From Erysipelotrichaceae bacterium (lineage in GTDB: Bacteria; Bacillota_I; Bacilli_A; Erysipelotrichales; Erysipelotrichaceae), in NCBI GenBank assembly GCA_030536265.1, contig JAUNQJ010000002.1, positions 1 through 61,850 on the forward strand: DNA of 61,850 bases. Reading direction: 5' to 3'. A program made the translations under genes and the position numbers. Of this stretch, positions 36,601 through 44,426 are shown one piece after another; position 1 is the stretch's first letter, and every line of letters starts with the position of its first letter. The notes under the pieces were generated by a model, which did no database searches, was not told the DNA's origin, and saw only the letters and a list, made by a program, of their open reading frames with translations.

Positions 36601-36774
36601 AGAAATCATAATGGAGTGTTCACTATTTTGGGCGCTGTATATGATAGTGACAATAAAACAGTTACTATCCTATCTAATAAATTATCAAGTTATGCTTTAA
36701 CATACAAGGATACAACTACAGAACCTTTTAGTGAGCCAGAAGATTATCATTCACCAAAGACAGGCGTTGAATAG
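36601..36774 (+). pseudogene. Fossil C-terminus of a sortase-type surface protein
   Basis: A frame with no start codon (a stop lies at 36598) reads NGVFTILGAVYDSDNKTVTI, then LSNKLSSYALTYKDTTTEP and ends SPKTGVE-stop. The SxYALTYKD stretch is the typical end of the last repeat of large cell-surface proteins in gut Bacillota, and SPKTG resembles a sortase motif. The membrane anchor that should follow is cut off by TAG. It lies 33 bases after the ATPase gene and looks like the remnant of a deleted gene. Confidence 0.6.
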
Positions 36775-36824
36775 TAGAAACATTCAAATAGAATGGGAAT
36801 AGCATATATTTTATGTTGTTATAA

Positions 36825-36846
36825 TTTGACTAAAAAATGACTAAAA
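36825..36846 (+). repeat. Right arm-type repeat pair
   Basis: TTTGACTAAAA (36825-36835) directly followed by AATGACTAAAA (36836-36846), the same orientation and spacing as the pair at 21288-21309, and 94 bases inside the right core. Confidence 0.65.
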
Positions 36847-36939
36847 AAGTTTTGGTAAATGTATATAATGTGTATAATTTGGATAAAATAACGAATAAAA
36901 CCACACCAGATATACTGATTATTACACTATTTACTATAT

Positions 36940-36964
36940 CAATTATAGAATTAGTATAATTCAA
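36940..36964 (+). other. Right att site
   Basis: AATTATA (36941-36947), GAATTAG (36948-36954), TATAATT (36955-36961): a perfect inverted pair around the same 7-base centre as the left core. Sequence similarity to the rplQ end stops at the edges of these 25 bases, as expected for recombination and not for gene duplication. Confidence 0.75.
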
Positions 36965-36966
36965 TC

Positions 36967-36992
36967 AAAGCTCTTCGAAAGAAGAGCTTTTA
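36967..36992 (+). terminator. Terminator next to the right att (probable original rplQ terminator)
   Basis: A 10-bp perfect stem AAAGCTCTTC/GAAGAGCTTT with GAAA loop and T run, 2 bases outside the right att core. Before integration it would have followed the rplQ stop. Confidence 0.88.
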
Positions 36993-37035
36993 TTATGTCT
37001 TTTTAACTTGTTAAAAAATAATTTTTTAGAACAAA

Positions 37036-37058
37036 TGAAAATATTAATATTATTTTCA
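37036..37058. promoter_or_regulatory. Candidate operator upstream of pckA
   Basis: TGAAAATA (37036-37043), 7-base centre, TATTTTCA (37051-37058): perfect 8-bp arms, 72 bases before the pckA -10 box. It does not match a CcpA site. The AT richness makes a chance origin possible. Confidence 0.35.
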
Positions 37059-37129
37059 ATAAAAAAATATTATTTTTAAAAGTTAATAATAATCATGAAA
37101 AATCCATATAAATGAAAAGAGAATTGTAA

Positions 37130-37199
37130 TATAATGAGACTTGAATTTGGGAAAAATATCACAAGTCCCAAATGGAGTTTAGAAAGAGGGAAAAGTATT
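37130..37199 (+). promoter_or_regulatory. pckA -10 box and leader with alternative hairpins
   Basis: TATAAT at 37130-37135 (no clear -35). The leader can form GACTTG/CAAGTC (37138-37143 with 37162-37167) or the stronger ATTTGGGA/TCCCAAAT (37145-37152 with 37166-37173); both use 37166-37167, so they exclude each other. A purine-rich ribosome site (AAAGAGGG) follows. Confidence 0.55.
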
Positions 37200-38804
37200 A
37201 TGAAAAATGTTGATTTAAGTATTTATGGAATCACTGGTGCTACAGAGATAATCCATAACCCTTCTTATGAGTTCCTTCATGATGAAGAAATGAACCCAGC
37301 TTTAGAAGGATACGATAAAGGAGTAAACACTGAACTTGATGCTATCAATGTTATGACCGGTGTTTATACTGGTCGTTCTCCTAAAGATAAATATATTGTA
37401 ATGGATGCAAACTCAAAGGATACTGTATGGTGGACTACTCCTGATTATCCTAACGATAACCATCCAATGAACGAAGATGTTTGGAATAATGTTAAAGAAT
37501 TAGCAAAGAAAGAATTATGCAACAAGAAATTATATGTTGTTGATGCATTCTGTGGTGCTAACAAAGATACAAGAATGGCTGTTAGATTTATCATGGAAGT
37601 TGCTTGGCAAGCTCACTTTGTTAAGAACATGTTTATTAAGCCAACTGATGAAGAATTAGAAAACTTCGAACCTGATTTTGTAGTTTATAATGCTTCAAAA
37701 GCAAAAGTTGAAAATTATAAAGAATTAGGTTTAAATTCTGAAACATGCGTAGCATTCAATATTACTTCTCGTGAACAAGTTATTATTAACACTTGGTATG
37801 GTGGCGAAATGAAGAAAGGTATGTTCTCTATGATGAACTACTATCTTCCATTAAAAGGTATTGCTTCTATGCACTGTTCAGCTAATACTGATATGAACAA
37901 AGAAAATACTGCTATCTTCTTTGGCTTATCAGGAACTGGTAAAACTACATTATCTACTGATCCAAAACGTTTATTAATTGGTGATGATGAACACGGATGG
38001 GATGATCAAGGTGTATTTAACTTTGAAGGTGGATGCTATGCTAAAGTTATTAACCTAGATAAAGAATCAGAACCAGATATTTATAACGCAATTAGAAGAA
38101 ACGCATTATTAGAAAATGTTACTGTTGATGCAAATGGCAAGATTGATTTTGCTGATAAATCAGTAACTGAAAATACACGTGTTTCTTATCCTATTAATCA
38201 TATTGAAAAGATTGTTACTCCTGTATCTAGTGCTCCAGCTGCAAAGAATGTTATCTTCTTATCTGCTGATGCATTCGGAGTACTTCCTCCAGTATCAATC
38301 TTAACTCCTGAACAAACTCAATATTACTTCTTATCAGGATTTACTGCTAAATTAGCAGGAACTGAAAGAGGTATTACAGAACCAACTCCAACATTCTCTG
38401 CATGCTTCGGACAAGCATTCTTAGAATTACATCCAACTAAATATGCTGAAGAATTAGTAAAGAAGATGCAAAAATCTGGTGCTAAAGCATATCTAGTAAA
38501 TACTGGATGGAACGGAACTGGTAAGAGAATTTCTATTAAAGATACTCGTGGTATCATTGATGGTATTTTATCTGGTGCTATTAATTCTAGCGAAACTAAG
38601 AAGATTCCTTATTTCGATTTTGAAGTTCCAACTTCTCTTGAAGGTGTAGATACAAACATCTTAGATCCTAGAAACACTTATGCTAATCCAGCTGAATGGG
38701 ATACAAAAGCAAAAGATTTAGCTTCTAGATTTATTAAGAACTTCAAGAAATATGAAAGCAATGAAGCTGGTAAAGCATTAGTCAATGCTGGTCCAAAACT
38801 ATAA
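37200..38804 (+). CDS. pckA: Phosphoenolpyruvate carboxykinase (ATP)
   Basis: It interconverts oxaloacetate + ATP and PEP + CO2 + ADP. 534 aa, standard for the ATP-dependent type. The P-loop [12 protein letters not shown] lies at about 240-251, preceded by [12 protein letters not shown] and followed by the metal site [21 protein letters not shown]. The ATG at 37200 follows AGAGGG; the upstream frame to 37134 contains the leader hairpins and is not coding. With the oxaloacetate decarboxylase genes next to it, it may work in the CO2-fixing direction to make ATP from PEP in an anaerobe. Confidence 0.97.
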   Translation: MKNVDLSIYGITGATEIIHNPSYEFLHDEEMNPALEGYDKGVNTELDAINVMTGVYTGRSPKDKYIVMDANSKDTVWWTTPDYPNDNHPMNEDVWNNVKELAKKELCNKKLYVVDAFCGANKDTRMAVRFIMEVAWQAHFVKNMFIKPTDEELENFEPDFVVYNASKAKVENYKELGLNSETCVAFNITSREQVIINTWYGGEMKKGMFSMMNYYLPLKGIASMHCSANTDMNKENTAIFFGLSGTGKTTLSTDPKRLLIGDDEHGWDDQGVFNFEGGCYAKVINLDKESEPDIYNAIRRNALLENVTVDANGKIDFADKSVTENTRVSYPINHIEKIVTPVSSAPAAKNVIFLSADAFGVLPPVSILTPEQTQYYFLSGFTAKLAGTERGITEPTPTFSACFGQAFLELHPTKYAEELVKKMQKSGAKAYLVNTGWNGTGKRISIKDTRGIIDGILSGAINSSETKKIPYFDFEVPTSLEGVDTNILDPRNTYANPAEWDTKAKDLASRFIKNFKKYESNEAGKALVNAGPKL

Positions 38805-38809
38805 TTTTT

Positions 38810-38834
38810 AAAGGTCACTTTTTGTGGCCTTTAT
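38810..38834 (+). terminator. Terminator of pckA
   Basis: Stem AAAGGTCAC (38810-38818) with GTGGCCTTT (38824-38832), one G-U pair, 5-T loop and a short T run. Confidence 0.8.
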
Positions 38835-38858
38835 TTTATCTTTTAGAAAGGAAATCAT

Positions 38859-40235
38859 ATGGTAAGAATAGTTGAAACATCTGTTCGTGATGGTCATCAA
38901 TCATTATTCGCAACTAGAATGAATACTGAAGAAGTGTTATCAATTTGTAAAGAACTTGATAATGCTGGCTATTACGCAATAGAAGTATGGGGTGGCGCTA
39001 CATTTGATTCATGTATGCGTTTCCTAAACGAAGATCCATGGGAAAGATTAAGACAAGTAAGAGCAGTTTGTAAGAAAACTAAACTTCAAATGTTATTCCG
39101 TGGTCAAAACATCTTAGGTTACAGACATTATTCAGACGATGTTGTTGATATGTTCTGTAAGAAATCAATTGAAAATGGTATCGATATTATTAGAGTATTT
39201 GATGCTTTAAATGATGTAAGAAATTTAAAAGCAGCAGTTACTTCTACTAAGAAATATGGGGGAGAATGCCAAATCGCATTATCTTATACAACATCTCCAG
39301 TACACACTATCGATTATTATGTAAATCTTGCAAAAGAAATCGAAACAATGGGTGCTGATTCAATTTGTATTAAAGATATGGCTGGAGTTCTTACTCCTGA
39401 AGATGCTACTAAATTAATAGGAGCATTAAAGAAAGGTGTTAAGATTCCAATTGAGCTTCACTCACATTGCACAGGCGGTATATGTGAAATGACTTATATG
39501 GCAGCAATTAAAGCTGGTGTAGATATCATTGATACATCATTATCACCTCTATCAAATGGAACAGCTCAACCATCTACTCAAGCTATGAATACAGCTTTAA
39601 AAGGAACTGAATATGATCCTAAGCTAAATGTAGATGCGCTTCATAAGGCTGAGCCAATTATGAGTAATATTGTAGCTAAGTACTTAAAGAATGGTCTATT
39701 AAATCCTAAATCATTCCAAGTTAACCCTAATATCTTAACTTATCAAGTACCTGGTGGAATGTTATCAAATTTATTAAAGCAATTAACTGATCAAGGTGCT
39801 GCTGATAAATTTGATGAAGTATTAAAAGAAGTACCTAATGTTAGAAAAGAAATGGGTTATCCACCACTTGTTACACCATTATCACAAATGGTTGGAACTC
39901 AAGCAGTGTTAAATATTATTTCTGGCGAAAGATATAAGATGGTAGCTAAAGAAATAAAGGACTATCTACATGGTAAATATGGAAAAGCTCCAGCACCAGT
40001 AGATGAAGCTATCAAGAAAAAGATAATTGGTGACGATGAAGTAATTACTTGTCGTCCAGCTGATCTTCTTGAACCTGAATTTGAAAAACTAAAAGAGAAA
40101 TATAAGGATATCGCAAGAAGCGATGAAGATGTATTGTCTCTAGCTTTATTTGAACAAGTTGCGACTGAATTCTTACAAAAGAAATACAATCCTCAAAGCG
40201 CAAATGAAGTTGAAGAATTTGAAATGTATATTTAG
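38859..40235 (+). CDS. oadA: Oxaloacetate decarboxylase alpha subunit (carboxyltransferase)
   Basis: It moves CO2 from oxaloacetate to biotin. 458 aa: an HMGL-like TIM barrel (ETSVRDGHQSLFATRM at the start with the metal aspartate; EVWGGATFD; FDALNDVRN; ELHSHCTGG near 200 with metal histidines) and a C-terminal PYC/OADA helical domain. The biotin carrier domain that ends many OadA proteins is absent; a separate carrier gene lies two genes downstream. AAAGGA precedes the ATG. Confidence 0.95.
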   Translation: MVRIVETSVRDGHQSLFATRMNTEEVLSICKELDNAGYYAIEVWGGATFDSCMRFLNEDPWERLRQVRAVCKKTKLQMLFRGQNILGYRHYSDDVVDMFCKKSIENGIDIIRVFDALNDVRNLKAAVTSTKKYGGECQIALSYTTSPVHTIDYYVNLAKEIETMGADSICIKDMAGVLTPEDATKLIGALKKGVKIPIELHSHCTGGICEMTYMAAIKAGVDIIDTSLSPLSNGTAQPSTQAMNTALKGTEYDPKLNVDALHKAEPIMSNIVAKYLKNGLLNPKSFQVNPNILTYQVPGGMLSNLLKQLTDQGAADKFDEVLKEVPNVRKEMGYPPLVTPLSQMVGTQAVLNIISGERYKMVAKEIKDYLHGKYGKAPAPVDEAIKKKIIGDDEVITCRPADLLEPEFEKLKEKYKDIARSDEDVLSLALFEQVATEFLQKKYNPQSANEVEEFEMYI

Positions 40236-40246
40236 GAGAGTAAGGC

Positions 40247-40558
40247 ATGAAAAGTTATCTAGTAGACGGAATGCAATATGCAAACTATAAAGATGGTGCA
40301 GTAATTGCTCTTCTAGCAATAGTAATGGTATTCGCTATATTGCTTCTAATTATCTTCTTAACTGATTTAATTACTAAATTAGCAGGAAAAGAAACAGAAG
40401 CGAAAGAAAATGTAGTTGTATCAAATACAAATACAGTAGCAAATCCATTAAATGTTAATGATGAAGATGCGGTTATAGCAAGCTTAATAGCTTCTATTGA
40501 TTATAGAAACGAAACAAAAAAGAATATTCAAGTAGTTAGTGTAAGAGAGGTTAAATAA
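40247..40558 (+). CDS. oadG: Oxaloacetate decarboxylase gamma chain-like subunit
   Basis: 103 aa with one membrane helix (about 18-44, GAVIALLAIVMVFAILLLII) and a soluble, charged C-terminal part. OadG-type subunits anchor alpha to the beta pump and stabilise the complex. Assignment rests on size, topology and position between oadA and the biotin carrier, and not on a strong motif. GGAG lies 9 bases before the ATG. Confidence 0.8.
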   Translation: MKSYLVDGMQYANYKDGAVIALLAIVMVFAILLLIIFLTDLITKLAGKETEAKENVVVSNTNTVANPLNVNDEDAVIASLIASIDYRNETKKNIQVVSVREVK

Positions 40559-40560
40559 TT

Positions 40561-40899
40561 ATGAAAGTATATAAAGTAAAAGTAAATGGAAAAGTATATG
40601 AAGTAGAACTTGAAGCAGTTGAAGAAAGAAAAGAAACTATCAAAGCAGAAGCTGCTCCAGCAACAAGTGCTCCAGTAAGTGCTGGTGCAAACACAATATT
40701 AGCTCCAATTGCTGGTAAAGTAGTTGATGTAAAAGTTAATGTTGGTGATGTTGTTAAAAAAGGTCAAACAGTAGCTATTATTGAAGCTATGAAACTTGAG
40801 AACGAAATTCAATCTCAATTTGATGGAAAAGTTGTTGAAATCAAAGTAACTAAGGGTGCATCAGTAAATAATAAGGACGTACTAGTAGTACTAGGTTAA
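40561..40899 (+). CDS. Biotin carboxyl carrier protein of the decarboxylase
   Basis: 112 aa. An N-terminal ~25-residue strand region, an Ala/Pro linker (AEAAPATSAPVSAGA), and a biotinyl domain with EAMKLENE, so the biotinylated lysine is K78. It carries CO2 from OadA to OadB. Two bases separate it from oadG. It needs a ligase, and birA closes the operon. Confidence 0.95.
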   Translation: MKVYKVKVNGKVYEVELEAVEERKETIKAEAAPATSAPVSAGANTILAPIAGKVVDVKVNVGDVVKKGQTVAIIEAMKLENEIQSQFDGKVVEIKVTKGASVNNKDVLVVLG

Positions 40900-40903
40900 T
40901 TCT

Positions 40904-42082
40904 ATGAATATTAAAGAATTTTTAATTCAATTCTTTAATTCAACAGGTATCGCAAATTTCTTTAAAGATACTGGTTGGATGAACCTACTAATGGTTGTTG
41001 TTGGATTAGTATTCCTATATCTAGCAATTAAGAAAGATTTTGAACCTTATTTACTTATTCCTATTTCATTCGGAATAATACTTGTTAATTTATTCCCTGA
41101 AATATATATCACTTATAACGAAGCAGGCGAAGTTGTTTCTAGAGGATTATTAGGATGGCTTCATGTTGGCGTTGAATGTGAATTATATCCATGTCTTATT
41201 TTCTTAGGCATTGGTGCAACAACTGACTTTGGACCATTAATTGCTAATAAGAAAACTATGTTATTAGGTGCTGCTGCACAAATCGGTATTTTCGTAGCAT
41301 TCTTCTTAGCTCTATTCTTAGGCTTTAATTTCTATGAAGCGGGTTCTATTGGTATTATCGGTGGAGCTGACGGTCCAACCGCAATCTTAACTTCAAATAG
41401 GTTGTTATCATTATCTACAGATCCTACAAGTAAGGATTTACTTGCTCCAATTGCTCTAGCTGCATATTCTTACATGGCACTAGTTCCAATTATTTTCCCT
41501 CCAGTAATTAGATTATTTACTACTAAGAAGGAAAGACTAATTAAGATGGAACAATTAAGAGAAGTATCAAAGAAAGAGAAAATCTTATTCCCAATCATTG
41601 TTACTTTAATCGTTTCAATTATTGTTCCAAGTGCTACACCTTTAATTGGTTGCTTAATGCTAGGTAATTTAATTAAAGAATCAGGAGTAGTTCCTAATTT
41701 AGCTTCAACTACTGCTAACGCACTATTATATATTTGTACAATTTGTTTAGGATTATCTGTTGGCGCTACAGCTAATGGTTCAACATTCTTAACATTATCT
41801 ACATTAAAGATTTTCGCATTAGGTATTACAGCATTCATCGTAGCTGCAATATTTGGTATCTTAGGTGGAAAGGTAATGTGCGTGTTAAGCCATGGCAAAG
41901 TAAACCCAATGATTGGTGCTGCTGGTGTATCAGCTGTTCCAATGGCTGCAAGAGTTGTTCAAAAAGAAGGCCAAAGAGAAGATCCATCAAACTTCTTATT
42001 AATGCATGCTATGGGACCTAACGTTGCAGGTGTTATTGGTTCTGCCATCGCTGCAGGCATCTTACTAACTATATTTGCTTAA
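40904..42082 (+). CDS. oadB: Sodium-pumping oxaloacetate decarboxylase beta subunit
   Basis: An integral membrane protein of 392 aa that decarboxylates carboxybiotin and exports Na+. The family motif GGADGPTAILTSNRL near residue 155 includes the key Asp; a second repeat region (LGLSVGATANGSTFL) and C-terminal HAMGPNVAGVIGSAIAAG are typical. It begins 5 bases after the carrier gene with no clear ribosome site. Its stop overlaps the birA start by one base (TAATG). Confidence 0.95.
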   Translation: MNIKEFLIQFFNSTGIANFFKDTGWMNLLMVVVGLVFLYLAIKKDFEPYLLIPISFGIILVNLFPEIYITYNEAGEVVSRGLLGWLHVGVECELYPCLIFLGIGATTDFGPLIANKKTMLLGAAAQIGIFVAFFLALFLGFNFYEAGSIGIIGGADGPTAILTSNRLLSLSTDPTSKDLLAPIALAAYSYMALVPIIFPPVIRLFTTKKERLIKMEQLREVSKKEKILFPIIVTLIVSIIVPSATPLIGCLMLGNLIKESGVVPNLASTTANALLYICTICLGLSVGATANGSTFLTLSTLKIFALGITAFIVAAIFGILGGKVMCVLSHGKVNPMIGAAGVSAVPMAARVVQKEGQREDPSNFLLMHAMGPNVAGVIGSAIAAGILLTIFA

Positions 42083-42795
42083 TGAAAAAGATTCATCTAT
42101 CATCTGTTGATTCTACAAATGCTTATATAAAATCAAATTATAAAGAATTAGATAATTATACTTTTGTAAGCAGTGATAATCAAACAAATGGTAGAGGAAG
42201 AAATAATCGACAATGGAAAAGTGAAAATGGTAAAAACTTACTGTTTTCACTTTTAATTTTGGATAAAGAACTAATAAAACATTTTAAAGAAATTTCTATT
42301 ATTTCTGCATTAACTATTGTTGAGATTCTAGAAGAAATGGATATTAAAGATGTATCTATTAAATGGCCAAACGATGTTTATGTAGGCTCTAATAAAATAT
42401 CTGGAATACTGCTTGAAGCAGTAACAAGAGATGAAGTTGAATGTTTAATAGTAGGGGTAGGTATTAATGTAAACCAGAAGGAGTTTGTTGGCGATTATTT
42501 AACGAAGCCTATTTCCATATTAAATATTATTAATAGGGAAATAGACATTAATAGCTTTAAAGAAGTTGTTTATGGAAGATTAATAGATAATCTAGAAAGT
42601 CTATTAAAAGGGCACGATTTCTATCCTTATATATATAGTCATGATTATCTAAAAGGAAAACAAGCTTATGCTTCAATAAACAATATAAACGAATTAGTTC
42701 AAATCCACGGAATAAATAATGACTATTCCTTAAAAATTAGCGTTAATAATAAGGAAAAAAATATAGATTCTGGTGAAATAACATTCCATATATAA
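42082..42795 (+). CDS. birA: Biotin-protein ligase
   Basis: 237 aa, the short form without the N-terminal DNA-binding domain, so it is a ligase and not the biotin repressor. Motifs: SSVDSTNAYIK at the start, GRGRNNRQW with the biotinyl-AMP loop (~45-55), KWPNDVYVGSNKISGILLE (~93-111). Being the last gene of the oad operon, it most likely charges K78 of the carrier encoded upstream. Confidence 0.95.
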   Translation: MKKIHLSSVDSTNAYIKSNYKELDNYTFVSSDNQTNGRGRNNRQWKSENGKNLLFSLLILDKELIKHFKEISIISALTIVEILEEMDIKDVSIKWPNDVYVGSNKISGILLEAVTRDEVECLIVGVGINVNQKEFVGDYLTKPISILNIINREIDINSFKEVVYGRLIDNLESLLKGHDFYPYIYSHDYLKGKQAYASINNINELVQIHGINNDYSLKISVNNKEKNIDSGEITFHI

Positions 42796-42821
42796 ACCGC
42801 CAATTATTATGGCGGTTTTAT
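42794..42821 (+). terminator. Terminator of the oad-birA operon
   Basis: A 9-bp stem AAACCGCCA/TGGCGGTTT (42794-42802 with 42810-42818) with a 7-base loop and T run; it starts inside the birA stop codon. Confidence 0.9.
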
Positions 42822-42833
42822 TATATTTATTGA

Positions 42834-42839
42834 TAAAAT
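42834..42839 (+). promoter_or_regulatory. -10 box of the YhhN gene, leaderless configuration
   Basis: TAAAAT ends 6 bases before the ATG at 42846; there is no room for a ribosome site. Confidence 0.45.
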
Positions 42840-42845
42840 AGTACT

Positions 42846-43496
42846 ATGAAATATGCGATGTTAGTAATATTTGTTATTACGACAGGTATTCATTTATATG
42901 CATCATTAAAACAAAACAAGCCTTTAAGAGATAAGACTAAACCTTTTATCTTGTTATCGTTATTAGGCTTTTACGTATATAGCGTAGATAAAATTGTTCC
43001 AACTGTAGTATTAGCTTTAATCTTTAGTTGGATAGGCGATATGTTCTTAATATTAAAAGGAGTAAAATGGTTTGCTGTTGGTGGCGTAGCATTTATGATT
43101 AGCCATTTCTTCTTTATCTTAAGTTATATTCCTAATATTGTATTTGCCAATATTAATGTTGGCATAATAGTTGCTCTTGGAATATTCTTCTTTATTGTTG
43201 TTTCAATTATATTTAAGAATCTTAAACCACATTTGCCAAAAGCTATATTTTATCCAATGTATTTATATTTATTAATAAATGGAGCAATGAACTGCTTTGC
43301 AATTTTTAGATTTTTAAGTAATATAGAACTAGCAAGTATTATTACTGCTATTGGTGCAATCTTGTTCTTTATCTCTGACTGTTCATTGTTCTTTGTTAGA
43401 TTTAAAAAAGATTGTTTATTAAAAACACATTTCTTAGTTATGTTAACTTACTCAATTGGTGAGTTATTAATAGTAATAGGACTAATATTAGGATAG
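42846..43496 (+). CDS. YhhN-family membrane protein
   Basis: 216 aa with about eight predicted membrane helices. The region RDKTKPFILLSLLGFYVY and the following ALIFSWIGDMFLIL match the YhhN/TMEM86 family, whose animal members hydrolyse the vinyl-ether bond of lysoplasmalogens. In bacteria the role is not settled. It appears to start from a leaderless promoter and is followed 11 bases later by a lipid-kinase gene, which fits a common link to membrane lipids. Confidence 0.8.
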   Translation: MKYAMLVIFVITTGIHLYASLKQNKPLRDKTKPFILLSLLGFYVYSVDKIVPTVVLALIFSWIGDMFLILKGVKWFAVGGVAFMISHFFFILSYIPNIVFANINVGIIVALGIFFFIVVSIIFKNLKPHLPKAIFYPMYLYLLINGAMNCFAIFRFLSNIELASIITAIGAILFFISDCSLFFVRFKKDCLLKTHFLVMLTYSIGELLIVIGLILG

Positions 43497-43507
43497 GGAG
43501 GAATATT

Positions 43508-44317
43508 ATGAAATACTATTTATACAATCCTTTAGCAAACAATGGTATTGCACCTAGAATTGAAGGTGTAGATCTAAAATCAGTAGTTGGCTTAGACTAT
43601 AAGAAATTCTTTGATAGTTTAAACAAAGAAGATGAAGTTGTCTTAATTGGCGGTGATGGAACTATCTCTCATTTACTATTTGAATTAGAAGACTACCAAA
43701 TTAAAAACAATATTTATTTATTAGCTAATGGTACTGGCAATGATTTCATGAATGATATTAACCAGCCTTTAGATAGAATAGTGTTATTAAATCCATATTT
43801 AAAGAATCTACCTATCGTAAAAGTAAATGGTATTGAAAGAAGATTTATTAACAATATGGGATTTGGCATTGATGGATATTGTTGTGAAGAGGCTGATAGG
43901 ATTAAAGCTAAAACTCCTAACAAGAAAATTAACTATACAGGCATAGCTATTAAAGGGTTATTGATGTTCTTTAAACCTAGACATGCAGACATCGAAATTG
44001 ATGGACAACATTATGAATTTGATAATGTATGGCTTGCTCCTACAATGAAGGGTAGATATTATGGTGGTGGTATGATGATTGCACCTGACCAAGATCGTAA
44101 TTCAGACAAATTAACGGTGGTTGTATATGCATGTAAGTCAAAGTTAAAATCATTAATAGCATTCCCATCAATCTTTGAAGGAAAACATGTTGAAAAAACT
44201 GACATGGTGCATGTGTTTACCGGTAATAAGGTACATGTTAAATTCTCAAAGCCATGTGCAGCTCAAATTGATGGTGATACAGTATTAAATGTTTCTGAAT
44301 ACAGTGCCGAATTATAA
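43508..44317 (+). CDS. Diacylglycerol-kinase-family lipid kinase
   Basis: 269 aa with the DAGK catalytic fold: the nucleotide motif IGGDGTISH near residues 48-56, NGTGNDFM near 74-81, and a C-terminal beta domain ending in CAAQIDGDTVL. Members phosphorylate diacylglycerol or related lipids (DgkB/YegS type). GGGAGG lies 9 bases before the ATG. It is co-transcribed with the YhhN gene. Confidence 0.88.
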   Translation: MKYYLYNPLANNGIAPRIEGVDLKSVVGLDYKKFFDSLNKEDEVVLIGGDGTISHLLFELEDYQIKNNIYLLANGTGNDFMNDINQPLDRIVLLNPYLKNLPIVKVNGIERRFINNMGFGIDGYCCEEADRIKAKTPNKKINYTGIAIKGLLMFFKPRHADIEIDGQHYEFDNVWLAPTMKGRYYGGGMMIAPDQDRNSDKLTVVVYACKSKLKSLIAFPSIFEGKHVEKTDMVHVFTGNKVHVKFSKPCAAQIDGDTVLNVSEYSAEL

Positions 44318-44337
44318 TTCTTATTAAAAATAATAGT

Positions 44338-44366
44338 AAAAAGGTCTTAAATAAGACCTTTTTAAT
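44338..44366 (+). terminator. Terminator of the YhhN-lipid kinase pair
   Basis: AAAAAGGTCTTA (44338-44349) with TAAGACCTTTTT (44352-44363); symmetrical, so usable in both directions. Confidence 0.9.
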
Positions 44367-44426
44367 TGCTTAAGGAATGCTAATTTAATAAAATAAAGAT
44401 AATTATTATTAAGGGGGAATTAACAT

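Larger units (their letters stand above)
21224..36964. mobile_element. 15.7-kb integrated genetic element at the 3' end of rplQ
   Basis: Both edges carry the same 25-bp sequence, and just inside each edge is a tandem pair of 11-bp repeats (TTTGACTAAAA type). This is the pattern of core and arm sites of a tyrosine integrase. Contents: a minus-strand three-gene recombinase operon, a ribbon-helix-helix repressor with operators, xis, int, a MobC-like gene, a small gene with an in-frame TGA, DUF2130 protein, a substrate-binding/permease/ATPase transporter and a surface-protein fossil. No relaxase, coupling protein, type IV secretion or phage structural gene is visible, so it looks like a genomic island that excises but needs help to transfer. 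The transporter genes look host-like in codon use, so nested or composite origin is possible. Confidence 0.75.

Noticed and set aside
36482-36700. 72-codon open frame over the ATPase 3' end
   Set aside because: It starts inside the ATPase gene in another frame, lacks a ribosome site, and runs over the fossil in the wrong frame.
21224-36964. Prophage or full conjugative element
   Set aside because: No capsid, terminase, lysis, relaxase, coupling or type IV secretion gene is seen between the att sites.
37134-37199. Extended PEP carboxykinase start at 37134
   Set aside because: That ATG overlaps the -10 box (TATAATG) and the codons that follow are hairpin sequence; the family N-terminus and a ribosome site fit 37200.
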